Of a stretch of DNA of 64,000 nucleotides, positions 11,405-21,900 are shown one piece after another. How positions within the stretch are numbered: position 1 is the first letter of the stretch; each line of letters opens with the position of its first letter. The translations under genes and the position numbers were made by a program. The notes below the pieces were generated by a model that was not told the DNA's origin, ran no database searches, and was given only the letters and a program-made list of their open reading frames with translations. This DNA comes from Mercurialis annua (Eukaryota > Streptophyta > Magnoliopsida > Malpighiales > Euphorbiaceae). The stretch covers positions 7,194,501-7,258,500 of the forward strand of contig NC_065574.1 in assembly GCF_937616625.2 (NCBI RefSeq). The letters run 5' to 3'.

Positions 11405-11571
11405 AGCACGAGGCATGCCTAGAATCACAATTACATTCATATACACAAAACGCTGCTCAAAGCTCTAAACTGACTTTAGCATCGGAGAGTTAATCGGACA
11501 ACCACCGTCCGGTTAGCTTCTACCTTGTTTTGCAGGTCTACTCACCGGTTCAGAAGGCAGACTCCATCTAT

Positions 11572-11589
11572 TGGCGCCGTCTGTGGGAA
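11572..11589 (+). other. Primer-binding site, internal copy 1
   Basis: TGGCGCCGTCTGTGGGAA two bases after the LTR end, the standard position for minus-strand primer annealing. The first nine bases fit the 3' end of plant tRNA-Asp as I recall it; the rest does not, so the primer tRNA is left open. The same site recurs at 18837-18854. Confidence 0.7.
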
Positions 11590-11645
11590 CTGCTTAACTA
11601 AAATTCAAAAAGAAGGAGCTTTTCTGAACTCAAAAAGAAATTTCA

Positions 11646-14600
11646 TTGAAGAAGACTTTTGAAAGAGTGAACCTGAAAAATCAAACGTCACAGAGAAAAC
11701 GGAAAGTAACAGAACTCTCAACTCCTCCTCCAGTAACTTTTGACGAGGAAGATTTCGGGAGAATAGCTGAAGAGCATAACGAAGCTCTAGTGGTAGCCAT
11801 GATCATCGAACACTGGAACGTCGAGAGATTCCTGATCGATGAAGGAAGCGCAATAAACCTAATAACAAGAAAGGCTTACGAAAGCCTAGGAAGAGAACTA
11901 GAAGAACTAAAAAGAAATGCCACACCTGTGGTAGGATTTGGGGGCTCGCCAATTAAGCCCAACGGAACAATCACACTTGATGTCAAGCTAGGAAGGACAA
12001 GGAAAAGCGAGGAATTACCTACGCGATTTAGCGTCGTAGAAATCGACTTGCCGTACAACGCGATACTGGGGAGACCTTTCCTCCACGACTCAGCCGCCGT
12101 GACGAGTGTAAAGGCACTAACCATGAAGATACCAACAAAACAGGGAATTATCACGATACAAGGAAACCGAGCCGAGGCGAAAAAGTGCTACGAACGAGCA
12201 ATAAAAGAATCAGGCGAAACAATTGCAATAGAAGAAATCCTTAATCACCACATCGAAGAAAAAGAAACAGCACCCGAAGGCGAAACAAAGAAACTACAAC
12301 TCGACAAGGATAAAAGAGTAAATCTCGGCGCAAACATGAACCCAAAAATCAAAAACAAAATCACGGCCATGCTGAAAAACAACGTCAAAACCTTCGCTGC
12401 CAACGCGTCAGAAATAGTCGGGATAGACCCCCAAGTCATTACTCATGATCTAAATGTAGCGGAAGCGGCGAACCCTGTAAAACAAAAGAAAAGGAAGTTC
12501 TCGGAAGAGAAACAGAAAATAATCGCTGAAGAAGTAGAAAAATTGGAGAAAGCGGGATTCATACGAGAAGTCCACTACCCCGAGTGGGTAGCTAACGTAG
12601 TTATCGTAAAGAAAGCCAACGGAAAAAATAGAATGCGTGTAGATTACACCGATCTGAACAAAGCGTGCCCTAAAGATAGCTACCCTCTCCCAGACATCGA
12701 TCAACTCGTGGACTCTACTGCTGGACACGCGATGTATAGCCTAGCCGACGCAGCTCAAGACTACCACCAAATCCAGATGAAGGAGCAAGACCAGGAAAAA
12801 ACTTCATTCATCACGGAGGGAGGAACCTACTGCTACACGGCGATGCCCTTCGGTTTGAAAAACGCCGGAGCGACATACCAAAGGCTTATGAATTTCATGT
12901 TCAAAGACGAGATAGGAAAACGAGTTCAGGTGTATGTAGACGACCTAATCATCAAAAGCGAGAACAAGGAAACCCATGCAAAAGATCTGGAAGAAACATT
13001 CAACATACTGAATAAATTCGGAATGAAGCTGAACCCTGACAAATGCACGTTCGGCGTACAAGGCGGGAAGTTCCTGGGATTTATGATATCTCAAAGAGGA
13101 ATAGAGGCGAACCCCGAGAAGATCAAAGCAATTATGGACATGAAGGCACCAAGAAACATAAACGAAGTTCAAAAACTCAACGGGCGAATCACAGCACTCG
13201 GTAGATTCATGTCTTGCTCAGCAAAAAGATGCTTGCCTTTCTTCAAAGCCCTCAAAGGAACACAAAAATTTGAATGGAATAAAGACTGTGAGAACGCTTT
13301 TGAAGAAATAAAGAAGTTCCTCGTCACCCCTCCATTGCTCAGCAGACCGCTGAAAGGGGAGACGCTATATCTATACATCAGCACCACAGACGAGACTATC
13401 GGAACAGTGCTGGTAAGGGAAGAAGACAACGAAATGAAGCCAATCTACTACATTAGCCGAGTCCTGAAAGGCGCGGAGACAAGATACCCCGAGATCGAAA
13501 AAATGGCACTGGCTGTATTAACCACAGCTAAAAAGCTGAGATACTACTTTCAAAGTCACAACGTTGTGGTAAGAACAAATCAACCATTGCGAAAGGCGAT
13601 CCAACGACCAGAAACATCCGGAAGATTAGTCCACTGGTCCATCCAACTCAGCGAACACGACATAAGATACGAACCTCGCCCGACTCTAAAAGCGCAAGCT
13701 TTGGCGGACTTTGTAGCAGAAATAACTCCAACCGAGACTGGTCAGCCCAAACCAGCCTTAGTATGGGAACTTCACGTAGATGGAGCGTCGAATGAAAAAG
13801 GAGCCGGAGCAGGAGCCATCCTCAAAGGACCCGAAAAAATCAAAATCGAATATGGAGTAAACATCCAATTCACCGCCAGCAACAATGTAGCTGAGTATGA
13901 AGCCCTAATCGCAGGCCTCGGCCTAGCATTAGAAATAAGAACAGAAATCCTAAGGATCTATAGCGACTCCCAGCTGGTGGTAAATCAAGTCAAGGGAGAG
14001 TATCAAGCCAAAGAAACAGGGATGATCGAATATCTGGGACAAGTCATGACACAGCTCCAACAGCTGGAAGCACAAGGAGGGCAATGGGAAATCATTCAAA
14101 TCCCAAGAGAGGAAAATACCGAAGCCGACGCCATCGCCAAATCAGCATCAGAACTCGGAGATCTATTCACTAAAATGCAGTTAAAAGAAACTCTTGAATC
14201 GCCAAGCACCAGAAAAGCAGAAGTCATGGCAATCGGAGAGGCCGACTCCTGGATGACCCCATTCATCAAATATCTAGACAACGGCGAATTACCAACAGAC
14301 AAAATTGAAGCCATCCGCACCATCAGAAAATCTGCCAATTACTCATTTCACAACGGAGTTCTTTACCGAACCTCCTTGACTCATCCATGGTCTAGGTGCG
14401 TCTCGCCCCAGACAGGAGAATCCATCTTAAAAGAAATCCACGAAGGAATATGCGGAGCACACGAAGGAGCAATCACCATAGCAAGAAAAACAATACTCCA
14501 AGGATACTACTGGCCGACCATCAAAGAAGATGCGAAAACATTAGTCAAGAAATGTGATAAATGCCAAAGACACGACAATGTTAGTCGCAAACCAGCAGTA

Positions 14601-15383
14601 CCTCAAGGATCAATGGAGAGCCCTTGGCCGTTCGCCACATGGGGGATTGATATAGTTGGACCGTTTGAAACGGGAAAACATCAATTGAAATTCCTAATCG
14701 TCGCAATAGAGCACTTCACAAAATGGGTAGAGGTAGCGCCAGTCGCAACCATCACTGCAGCCAGAGTAGAGGAATTCTTCAAGAACGAAGTAATATGCCG
14801 ATTTGGCATACCCCACACTGTAATAGCAGACAACGGAAAACAATTCAATTGCAAACGGTTCAAGGCATTTTGCAAAGGACTGATGATCAATTTGAAATTT
14901 ACTTCGGTGGCGCACCCTCAAACAAACGGAATGACGGAAGTCACCAACCGAACCATAGCACAAGGAATAAAAAAGAGGCTTTCTCAGTATAAGGAAAACT
15001 GGGCAGAAGAATTATACAGCGTTCTGTGGGCATACAGAACAACTCCTAGAAAAGGAACTGGCGAGACACCCTTCAGACTCGCCTACGGTACTGAAGCGGT
15101 AATTCCGGTAGAAATTGGCATACCCAGTATCAGGGTGAACTATCTGGAAGAAGAAACCAACGAGGCTAGAACAAGGCTGTGTCTAGACCTACTAGAGGAA
15201 AGGAGGGATGAAGCGGTGGTCCGAGCCGCTACATACAAGAAGCAAGCTGCAAGATACCATAACAAGAGAATGAATTCGAGAGAATTTCAAAAAGGCGATC
15301 TGGTCTTACGAAACGCGGAAGTTGGCAGAGGAAACGCAGGAGTAAAGAAAATGCAAGCTAATTGGGAAGGCCCTACATTGTAG
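11646..15383 (+). CDS. Retrotransposon pol polyprotein, copy 1 (PR-RT-RH-aRH-INT), gag-less
   Basis: Long open frame of 1245 codons coding the enzymes of a Tat-type Ty3/Gypsy element. Residues about 45-150 are an aspartic protease (LIDEGSA), 270-500 reverse transcriptase (RVDYTDLNKA, YVDD at 430-433), and 545-690 a first RNase H whose usual catalytic Asp before QPLR is Asn. Residues 705-835 are a second, archaeal-type RNase H with D712, E750, D774 and D828 all present. Integrase spans 930-1200, with an HHCC zinc site (H932, H939, C970, C973) and catalytic D1002, D1062 and E1098. Codon 1 is TTG; an in-frame TGA lies seven codons upstream and the first ATG is at 11799, inside the protease. No gag precedes it. 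The frame stops at TAG (15381), where one missing base removes the conserved integrase C-terminal tail, which continues in the next frame to about 15485. Confidence 0.92.
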   Translation: MKKTFERVNLKNQTSQRKRKVTELSTPPPVTFDEEDFGRIAEEHNEALVVAMIIEHWNVERFLIDEGSAINLITRKAYESLGRELEELKRNATPVVGFGGSPIKPNGTITLDVKLGRTRKSEELPTRFSVVEIDLPYNAILGRPFLHDSAAVTSVKALTMKIPTKQGIITIQGNRAEAKKCYERAIKESGETIAIEEILNHHIEEKETAPEGETKKLQLDKDKRVNLGANMNPKIKNKITAMLKNNVKTFAANASEIVGIDPQVITHDLNVAEAANPVKQKKRKFSEEKQKIIAEEVEKLEKAGFIREVHYPEWVANVVIVKKANGKNRMRVDYTDLNKACPKDSYPLPDIDQLVDSTAGHAMYSLADAAQDYHQIQMKEQDQEKTSFITEGGTYCYTAMPFGLKNAGATYQRLMNFMFKDEIGKRVQVYVDDLIIKSENKETHAKDLEETFNILNKFGMKLNPDKCTFGVQGGKFLGFMISQRGIEANPEKIKAIMDMKAPRNINEVQKLNGRITALGRFMSCSAKRCLPFFKALKGTQKFEWNKDCENAFEEIKKFLVTPPLLSRPLKGETLYLYISTTDETIGTVLVREEDNEMKPIYYISRVLKGAETRYPEIEKMALAVLTTAKKLRYYFQSHNVVVRTNQPLRKAIQRPETSGRLVHWSIQLSEHDIRYEPRPTLKAQALADFVAEITPTETGQPKPALVWELHVDGASNEKGAGAGAILKGPEKIKIEYGVNIQFTASNNVAEYEALIAGLGLALEIRTEILRIYSDSQLVVNQVKGEYQAKETGMIEYLGQVMTQLQQLEAQGGQWEIIQIPREENTEADAIAKSASELGDLFTKMQLKETLESPSTRKAEVMAIGEADSWMTPFIKYLDNGELPTDKIEAIRTIRKSANYSFHNGVLYRTSLTHPWSRCVSPQTGESILKEIHEGICGAHEGAITIARKTILQGYYWPTIKEDAKTLVKKCDKCQRHDNVSRKPAVPQGSMESPWPFATWGIDIVGPFETGKHQLKFLIVAIEHFTKWVEVAPVATITAARVEEFFKNEVICRFGIPHTVIADNGKQFNCKRFKAFCKGLMINLKFTSVAHPQTNGMTEVTNRTIAQGIKKRLSQYKENWAEELYSVLWAYRTTPRKGTGETPFRLAYGTEAVIPVEIGIPSIRVNYLEEETNEARTRLCLDLLEERRDEAVVRAATYKKQAARYHNKRMNSREFQKGDLVLRNAEVGRGNAGVKKMQANWEGPTL

Positions 15384-15881
15384 AAGAAGCTACTGGCAAG
15401 GGCGCATATAAACTAAAGACAATAACTGGATCCATGATACCCAGATATTGGAATGTAGAGCATCTGAGAAAGTATTATCAATAGATTAATTCATGGCATG
15501 TACTTATTTCCATTTTTGAAATAAAAGGGCAATTTGGCGTTAAGAAGTAAATTTTAAAGGCTCGCTCGAGACCTAATATATACAGTTTAACAAGAATCGT
15601 TCGAATCTTAGTTAAAAACAATTTAGACTCGTCTGAGTCAAATAAATAAAAGGATCCATTCGGACCTACAAATAAATCACACCAGCAGAAGTTTAGATTA
15701 ACTTCTCAAAATAACAAACGAGTTTAGATTAACTCTACAACTAAAGAAAAACAATGGTCAAAAGATCATTATATTCACAAAGCAAAATTACAAAGGATCC
15801 GCCTACAATCCAATACAAAAAGAAGACAAAAGCAAAAAATACAAAAAAGCAAAAAAAAATACAAAAAGAAGAAAATAAAAA
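15384..15881. other. Spacer between pol and the antisense gene, copy 1
   Basis: The first 100 bases contain the frameshifted end of pol. The rest is A-rich and non-coding on both strands, and should hold the 3' end and poly-A site of the antisense transcript. The equivalent in copy 2 is 22649-23146, differing at one position that I can see. Confidence 0.6.
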
Positions 15882-17673
15882 TTAAGCTTTCTTCAGAGCA
15901 TCTTGTTTCTGCTTATCAAGCTTCGCCTTCACCTCCTTCGCCAAAGAAGCAGGATCCAACTGATTGACTCCAGAAAGATAGACGCCAGGATTCTGCTCCC
16001 GCAGCTTTGCCCCGATCGCCAACCGGTATTGAGTCATGACTTGGGAATAAAAGCTCTCAGAGTCACCCAAACGCCGGCGGAGACGCCCCTCTTCTTTCTT
16101 CAGATCATCCCTTTCCTTAGTGAGAGCATCTGAAGAAGACTTTAGAGACTCGACTTCATCGGACAAAGTTCGAACCCGAGCCTCTAAGGCGGAAATCGCC
16201 CGAGTCTTGGCAGATACGGAGGACCTCAGCTGTTGGATCAGACCAGTCGCCTCGCCAGCCTCCTCCTCCATCTTTTGTTTTTCGGAGAGCCAGGATTCAG
16301 AATCCTTCTGAAACTTCTTCAATTGATCCACCGCATCCCTTCGGCGGCGCTCCAAAACAGCGATGGACTGGACCACCTGCGAAATTAAGCAACAAATAAG
16401 AAAAATATAGAAGCAAATCACAATATAAAATAAAAGAAGAAAAATATACCAAAAAACCGCCAAGACAGGCGAACTCAGCCAAGCCATCGCCATGTTCGCG
16501 ATCAATGGACTCAATATCCTCTTTAATCATAATATTCTCCATGCAAGCATGGAGAATAGCGATGTTTGAGAGTCGAGGCGGATTTTGTGCGTCCGCCCAA
16601 GCTGTAAACCGAGGTGCCTCATCGACAGACACCCCAGAAGATTTCTTCTTCTTGGGACGCTTGGAAGAAGCTCCAACTTGGTCCTCAGCAGGACGTTTCT
16701 TTCCGGCGGTAGGCAACTCCTTCAGAGAAGGAACTGAATCCTTCGAAGGAAGCAGAGGCGACTCAGGAGTCGCAGCAGGAACCTGATTGCCAGAAGCGGG
16801 ATCAAGACCCACCGAATCAGGCGACAGATTCGGCACGGCGATCGTAGAAGGATTAGGAACGCCGCTAGTGACCTCGCCCATATCTACAGTCATATCGACA
16901 TGAAAATTATCAAGCAAATGTTCAAGAGAAGTCGACATCCTACAAAACAAAAACATAACAACAGAAGTTAGAAAAATACCTTCTAAGGGAAGACCCGCCA
17001 AAAGTATTTCACGGCGACTTAAATATCGTTCTAAAAGAACGCTGTACTTGGGCTTATCAAAGCGACAATCCGACAACAAAGACAAGGCGAAGTCCCTCTC
17101 CCCATCAGTCAGATCAGGTACATCAGTAAGCGAAACCTTACTAGAAGTAAAACTCCGCGAAAAAGAAGAAAAAGAGAAATGTTGAACCAAGAAAAACTTA
17201 GGGGTCCAACCCTTCAAAGAAGACGGAAGACTAAAAAGAGACCGATTCGGTCGACCACCCGCAAAAATAAATTCCTCACCCTTTCGGCGGGAGAAAACAT
17301 AAAAATAATTAAAAAGAGCAAGCGAAGGCTTCTGCATCCGAACCCTACACGATTCCATAAAAGAACAAAGAAGGCGAATCGCGTTTGGATGAAGTTGACC
17401 CAAAGGAATACCTAAATTATGACAGACCTCTACGATTAAAGATTCTAAGGAAAACCTAAGACCCGCTAAAAGCTGCTCATGAAAAATTACTATCTTGGAA
17501 GGCGAATCGGTGCTATGATTCGCCCGATACAATTTTCCAGGCCTCAGAATAACATATGACCCAGGAAAACTAAATTCCTCGGCATAGCCAAGTATCTGTT
17601 CTCTTGACAAGGAGCTCCGGGTATATTCTAGCTCGTCACGAGCACCCTTCGCCCCCTCGGTTACTTCTGACAT
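15882..17673 (-). CDS. Antisense gene of the retroelement, copy 1 (plant gypsy-type transposon protein)
   Basis: Two exons, 17673-16450 and 16376-15882, joined by a 73-nt intron (GTATAT...TTTCGCAG) in phase 0, give 572 residues. ATG at 17673 (MSEVTEGAKGA) is chosen because the upstream in-frame start is GTG. Residues about 20-230 resemble the putative gypsy-type transposon domain (Pfam PF04195 as I recall), with the signature LESLIVEVCHNLGIPLGQLHPNAIRLL region. A basic bipartite nuclear-localisation-like stretch lies at about 325-344 (KKRP...SKRPKKKK) and a long coiled coil at about 410-520. Such antisense ORFs occur in Tat elements (gene23 of maize Grande, for example); function is unknown. 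The frame is intact although pol is damaged. A T-rich segment at 16938-16977 looks like a remnant intron but is only 40 nt and is read through. Confidence 0.85.
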
Positions 17674-18203
17674 TTTAAAAATTTTAAAATGGGGGGGAAA
17701 CACGGAGTGATGATGAAATTAAAATTCTAAAAGATCAAAAGAAAGGAAAAGACGAAGAACAAGAAGAACAAGAAGAACAAAATCAAAACTGCAAAGAACT
17801 ACCAAGAAATCAAATTAGCGAAAAGGTAAAATACCTCGAAAGCTTGAAGAAATTTGTTTTTGACAGTTGCAGAAAGAGCAAAGATGGAAGAAGAAGAAGG
17901 AAAATGAGCAATTATATAGCCTAAACCGAAGAAACTGAAAAGACGAGATCTCATAATTACAAATAAGGACCAACTAATAGCGCACAAAGACACTTGTCCT
18001 TCATCCAGTCACAACCCTCTACTGATAGACGACACGTGGCAACGCAGAATCTTACTAAAGAAGAAACGTCGCCAACAAACATATGAAATGACTCGCCCGG
18101 AATACAAAGCGACTCGCCCGTATAAGAGAACTCAGCTCCAAAAGAGCTAAAATCCACTAAGGCATGAATACCAATTACTTCAGCTCACTTGCGGGGGAGC
18201 TAA
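17674..18203 (-). promoter_or_regulatory. Antisense gene leader and promoter, copy 1
   Basis: On the minus strand: TATATAAT at 17918-17911, a short leader ending CTCGAG at 17835 with donor GTATTTTACC, and acceptor GATCTTTTAG at 17727, giving a 108-nt leader intron. The purine tract GCGGGGGAGC (18191-18200) abuts LTR2 and should prime plus-strand synthesis. Compared with copy 2, about 82 bp of the leader exon is deleted near 17838. Confidence 0.55.
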
Positions 18204-18834
18204 TGATGGATACCGAATCCTATAGTAAATATAATGGAGCCGAGTCACAGGAGATCCACTCTCAGGTGATACCGGACTCCCCCTAAAGATCCGAAGATAT
18301 GAAGGATACGCCGAATCCCTTAAGATTCGGTGATATGCTAATAAAGACGGAATCCTTAGAGATTCGGAGATATGCCAATAAAGACTGAATCCCACATGAT
18401 CCGCCCAAAGCGCGTTAGGTCCGGGATTCGGGTAATCGACTAAGAATGGAAGTATTGTCCTATTCGGACACAAACACTATATATGGAAGGATAAACTCTA
18501 CTTTAGGAAGATAAGACTATTTAGGAAGACGTTCCTAAATAGGACTCTTATCAGATTAAGGTAGATCGCGACAAATCAGGAGAATCCCTACGATATCGCC
18601 GAATCCCTACAAAGTAGGATTCACCTGCCTAATACGACTCTACTAGGTATATTCGACTACTATAAAAGGAGCACGAGGCATGCCTAGAATCACAATTACA
18701 TTCATATACACAAAACGCTGCTCAAAGCTCTAAACTGACTTTAGCATCGGAGAGTTAATCGGACAACCACCGTCCGGTTAGCTTCTACCTTGTTTTGCAG
18801 GTCTACTCACCGGTTCAGAAGGCAGACTCCATCT
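18204..18834 (+). repeat. LTR2 (middle, 631 bp), mosaic of LTR3 and LTR1
   Basis: Up to position 18495 it carries the LTR3 variants (ACTCCCC, GACGGAATCC, GACTGAATCC, CGGGTAATCG, ATAAACTC). From 18679 it carries the LTR1 variants (GAGGCATGCC, AACGCTGC, GGAGAGTTAA, final T). The switch lies between 18496 and 18678. No target duplication surrounds it. Confidence 0.93.
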
Positions 18835-18836
18835 AT

Positions 18837-18854
18837 TGGCGCCGTCTGTGGGAA
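18837..18854 (+). other. Primer-binding site, internal copy 2
   Basis: Identical to the site at 11572-11589 and again two bases after the LTR. Confidence 0.7.
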
Positions 18855-18910
18855 CTGCTTAACTAAACTTCAAAAAGAAGGAGCTTTTCTGAACTCAAAA
18901 AGAAATTTCA

Positions 18911-21900
18911 TTGAAGAAGACTTTTGAAAGAGTGAACCTGAAAAATCAAACGTCACAGAGAAAACGGAAAGTAACAGAACTCTCAACTCCTCCTCCAGTA
19001 ACTTTTGACGAGGAAGATTTCGGGAGAATAGCTGAAGAGCATAACGAAGCTCTAGTGGTAGCCATGATCATCGAACACTGGAACGTCGAGAGATTCCTGA
19101 TCGATGAAGGAAGCGCAATAAACCTAATAACAAGAAAGGCTTACGAAAGCCTAGGAAGAGAACTAGAAGAACTAAAAAGAAATGCCACACCTGTGGTAGG
19201 ATTTGGGGGCTCGCCAATTAAGCCCAACGGAACAATCACACTTGATGTCAAGCTAGGAAGGACAAGGAAAAGCGAGGAATTACCTACGCGATTTAGCGTC
19301 GTAGAAATCGACTTGCCGTACAACGCGATACTGGGGAGACCTTTCCTCCACGACTCAGCCGCCGTGACGAGTGTAAAGGCACTAACCATGAAGATACCAA
19401 CAAAACAGGGAATTATCACGATACAAGGAAACCGAGCCGAGGCGAAAAAGTGCTACGAACGAGCAATAAAAGAATCAGGCGAAACAATTGCAATAGAAGA
19501 AATCCTTAATCACCACATCGAAGAAAAAGAAACAGCACCCGAAGGCGAAACAAAGAAACTACAACTCGACAAGGATAAAAGAGTAAATCTCGGCGCAAAC
19601 ATGAACCCAAAAATCAAAAACAAAATCACGGCCATGCTGAAAAACAACGTCAAAACCTTCGCTGCCAACGCGTCAGAAATAGTCGGGATAGACCCCCAAG
19701 TCATTACTCATGATCTAAATGTAGCGGAAGCGGCGAACCCTGTAAAACAAAAGAAAAGGAAGTTCTCGGAAGAGAAACAGAAAATAATCGCTGAAGAAGT
19801 AGAAAAATTGGAGAAAGCGGGATTCATACGAGAAGTCCACTACCCCGAGTGGGTAGCTAACGTAGTTATCGTAAAGAAAGCCAACGGAAAAAATAGAATG
19901 CGTGTAGATTACACCGATCTGAACAAAGCGTGCCCTAAAGATAGCTACCCTCTCCCAGACATCGATCAACTCGTGGACTCTACTGCTGGACACGCGATGT
20001 ATAGCCTAGCCGACGCAGCTCAAGACTACCACCAAATCCAGATGAAGGAGCAAGACCAGGAAAAAACTTCATTCATCACGGAGGGAGGAACCTACTGCTA
20101 CACGGCGATGCCCTTCGGTTTGAAAAACGCCGGAGCGACATACCAAAGGCTTATGAATTTCATGTTCAAAGACGAGATAGGAAAACGAGTTCAGGTGTAT
20201 GTAGACGACCTAATCATCAAAAGCGAGAACAAGGAAACCCATGCAAAAGATCTGGAAGAAACATTCAACATACTGAATAAATTCGGAATGAAGCTGAACC
20301 CTGACAAATGCACGTTCGGCGTACAAGGCGGGAAGTTCCTGGGATTTATGATATCTCAAAGAGGAATAGAGGCGAACCCCGAGAAGATCAAAGCAATTAT
20401 GGACATGAAGGCACCAAGAAACATAAACGAAGTTCAAAAACTCAACGGGCGAATCACAGCACTCGGTAGATTCATGTCTTGCTCAGCAAAAAGATGCTTG
20501 CCTTTCTTCAAAGCCCTCAAAGGAACACAAAAATTTGAATGGAATAAAGACTGTGAGAACGCTTTTGAAGAAATAAAGAAGTTCCTCGTCACCCCTCCAT
20601 TGCTCAGCAGACCGCTGAAAGGGGAGACGCTATATCTATACATCAGCACCACAGACGAGACTATCGGAACAGTGCTGGTAAGGGAAGAAGACAACGAAAT
20701 GAAGCCAATCTACTACATTAGCCGAGTCCTGAAAGGCGCGGAGACAAGATACCCCGAGATCGAAAAAATGGCACTGGCTGTATTAACCACAGCTAAAAAG
20801 CTGAGATACTACTTTCAAAGTCACAACGTTGTGGTAAGAACAAATCAACCATTGCGAAAGGCGATCCAACGACCAGAAACATCCGGAAGATTAGTCCACT
20901 GGTCCATCCAACTCAGCGAACACGACATAAGATACGAACCTCGCCCGACTCTAAAAGCGCAAGCTTTGGCGGACTTTGTAGCAGAAATAACTCCAACCGA
21001 GACTGGTCAGCCCAAACCAGCCTTAGTATGGGAACTTCACGTAGATGGAGCGTCGAATGAAAAAGGAGCCGGAGCAGGAGCCATCCTCAAAGGACCCGAA
21101 AAAATCAAAATCGAATATGGAGTAAACATCCAATTCACCGCCAGCAACAATGTAGCTGAGTATGAAGCCCTAATCGCAGGCCTCGGCCTAGCATTAGAAA
21201 TAAGAACAGAAATCCTAAGGATCTATAGCGACTCCCAGCTGGTGGTAAATCAAGTCAAGGGAGAGTATCAAGCCAAAGAAACAGGGATGATCGAATATCT
21301 GGGACAAGTCATGACACAGCTCCAACAGCTGGAAGCACAAGGAGGGCAATGGGAAATCATTCAAATCCCAAGAGAGGAAAATACCGAAGCCGACGCCATC
21401 GCCAAATCAGCATCAGAACTCGGAGATCTATTCACTAAAATGCAGTTAAAAGAAACTCTTGAATCGCCAAGCACCAGAAAAGCAGAAGTCATGGCAATCG
21501 GAGAGGCCGACTCCTGGATGACCCCATTCATCAAATATCTAGACAACGGCGAATTACCAACAGACAAAATTGAAGCCATCCGCACCATCAGAAAATCTGC
21601 CAATTACTCATTTCACAACGGAGTTCTTTACCGAACCTCCTTGACTCATCCATGGTCTAGGTGCGTCTCGCCCCAGACAGGAGAATCCATCTTAAAAGAA
21701 ATCCACGAAGGAATATGCGGAGCACACGAAGGAGCAATCACCATAGCAAGAAAAACAATACTCCAAGGATACTACTGGCCGACCATCAAAGAAGATGCGA
21801 AAACATTAGTCAAGAAATGTGATAAATGCCAAAGACACGACAATGTTAGTCGCAAACCAGCAGTACCTCAAGGATCAATGGAGAGCCCTTGGCCGTTCGC

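Larger units (their letters stand above)
10939..11569 (+). repeat. LTR1 (left, 631 bp)
   Basis: Begins TGATGGATACC and ends ACTCCATCT just before ATTGGCGCC. It carries a TATAAAAGG promoter motif at 11396-11404, so U3 ends near 11430. Relative to both other LTRs it has six private bases in its 5' half, up to GGATAACCTC near 11230. Its 3' half matches LTR2. Confidence 0.95.

Noticed and set aside
14723..14992. Short frames on either strand inside pol
   Set aside because: Shadows of the pol coding sequence in other frames, with no independent signal.
16938..16977. A second coding intron (GTATTTTTC...TTTGTAG) in the antisense gene
   Set aside because: Only 40 nt, below the usual plant minimum, and removal would shift the frame; kept as translated sequence.
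17179..17415. Plus-strand frame inside the antisense gene
   Set aside because: Shadow of the antisense coding sequence; lysine/arginine-rich because of A-rich complement.
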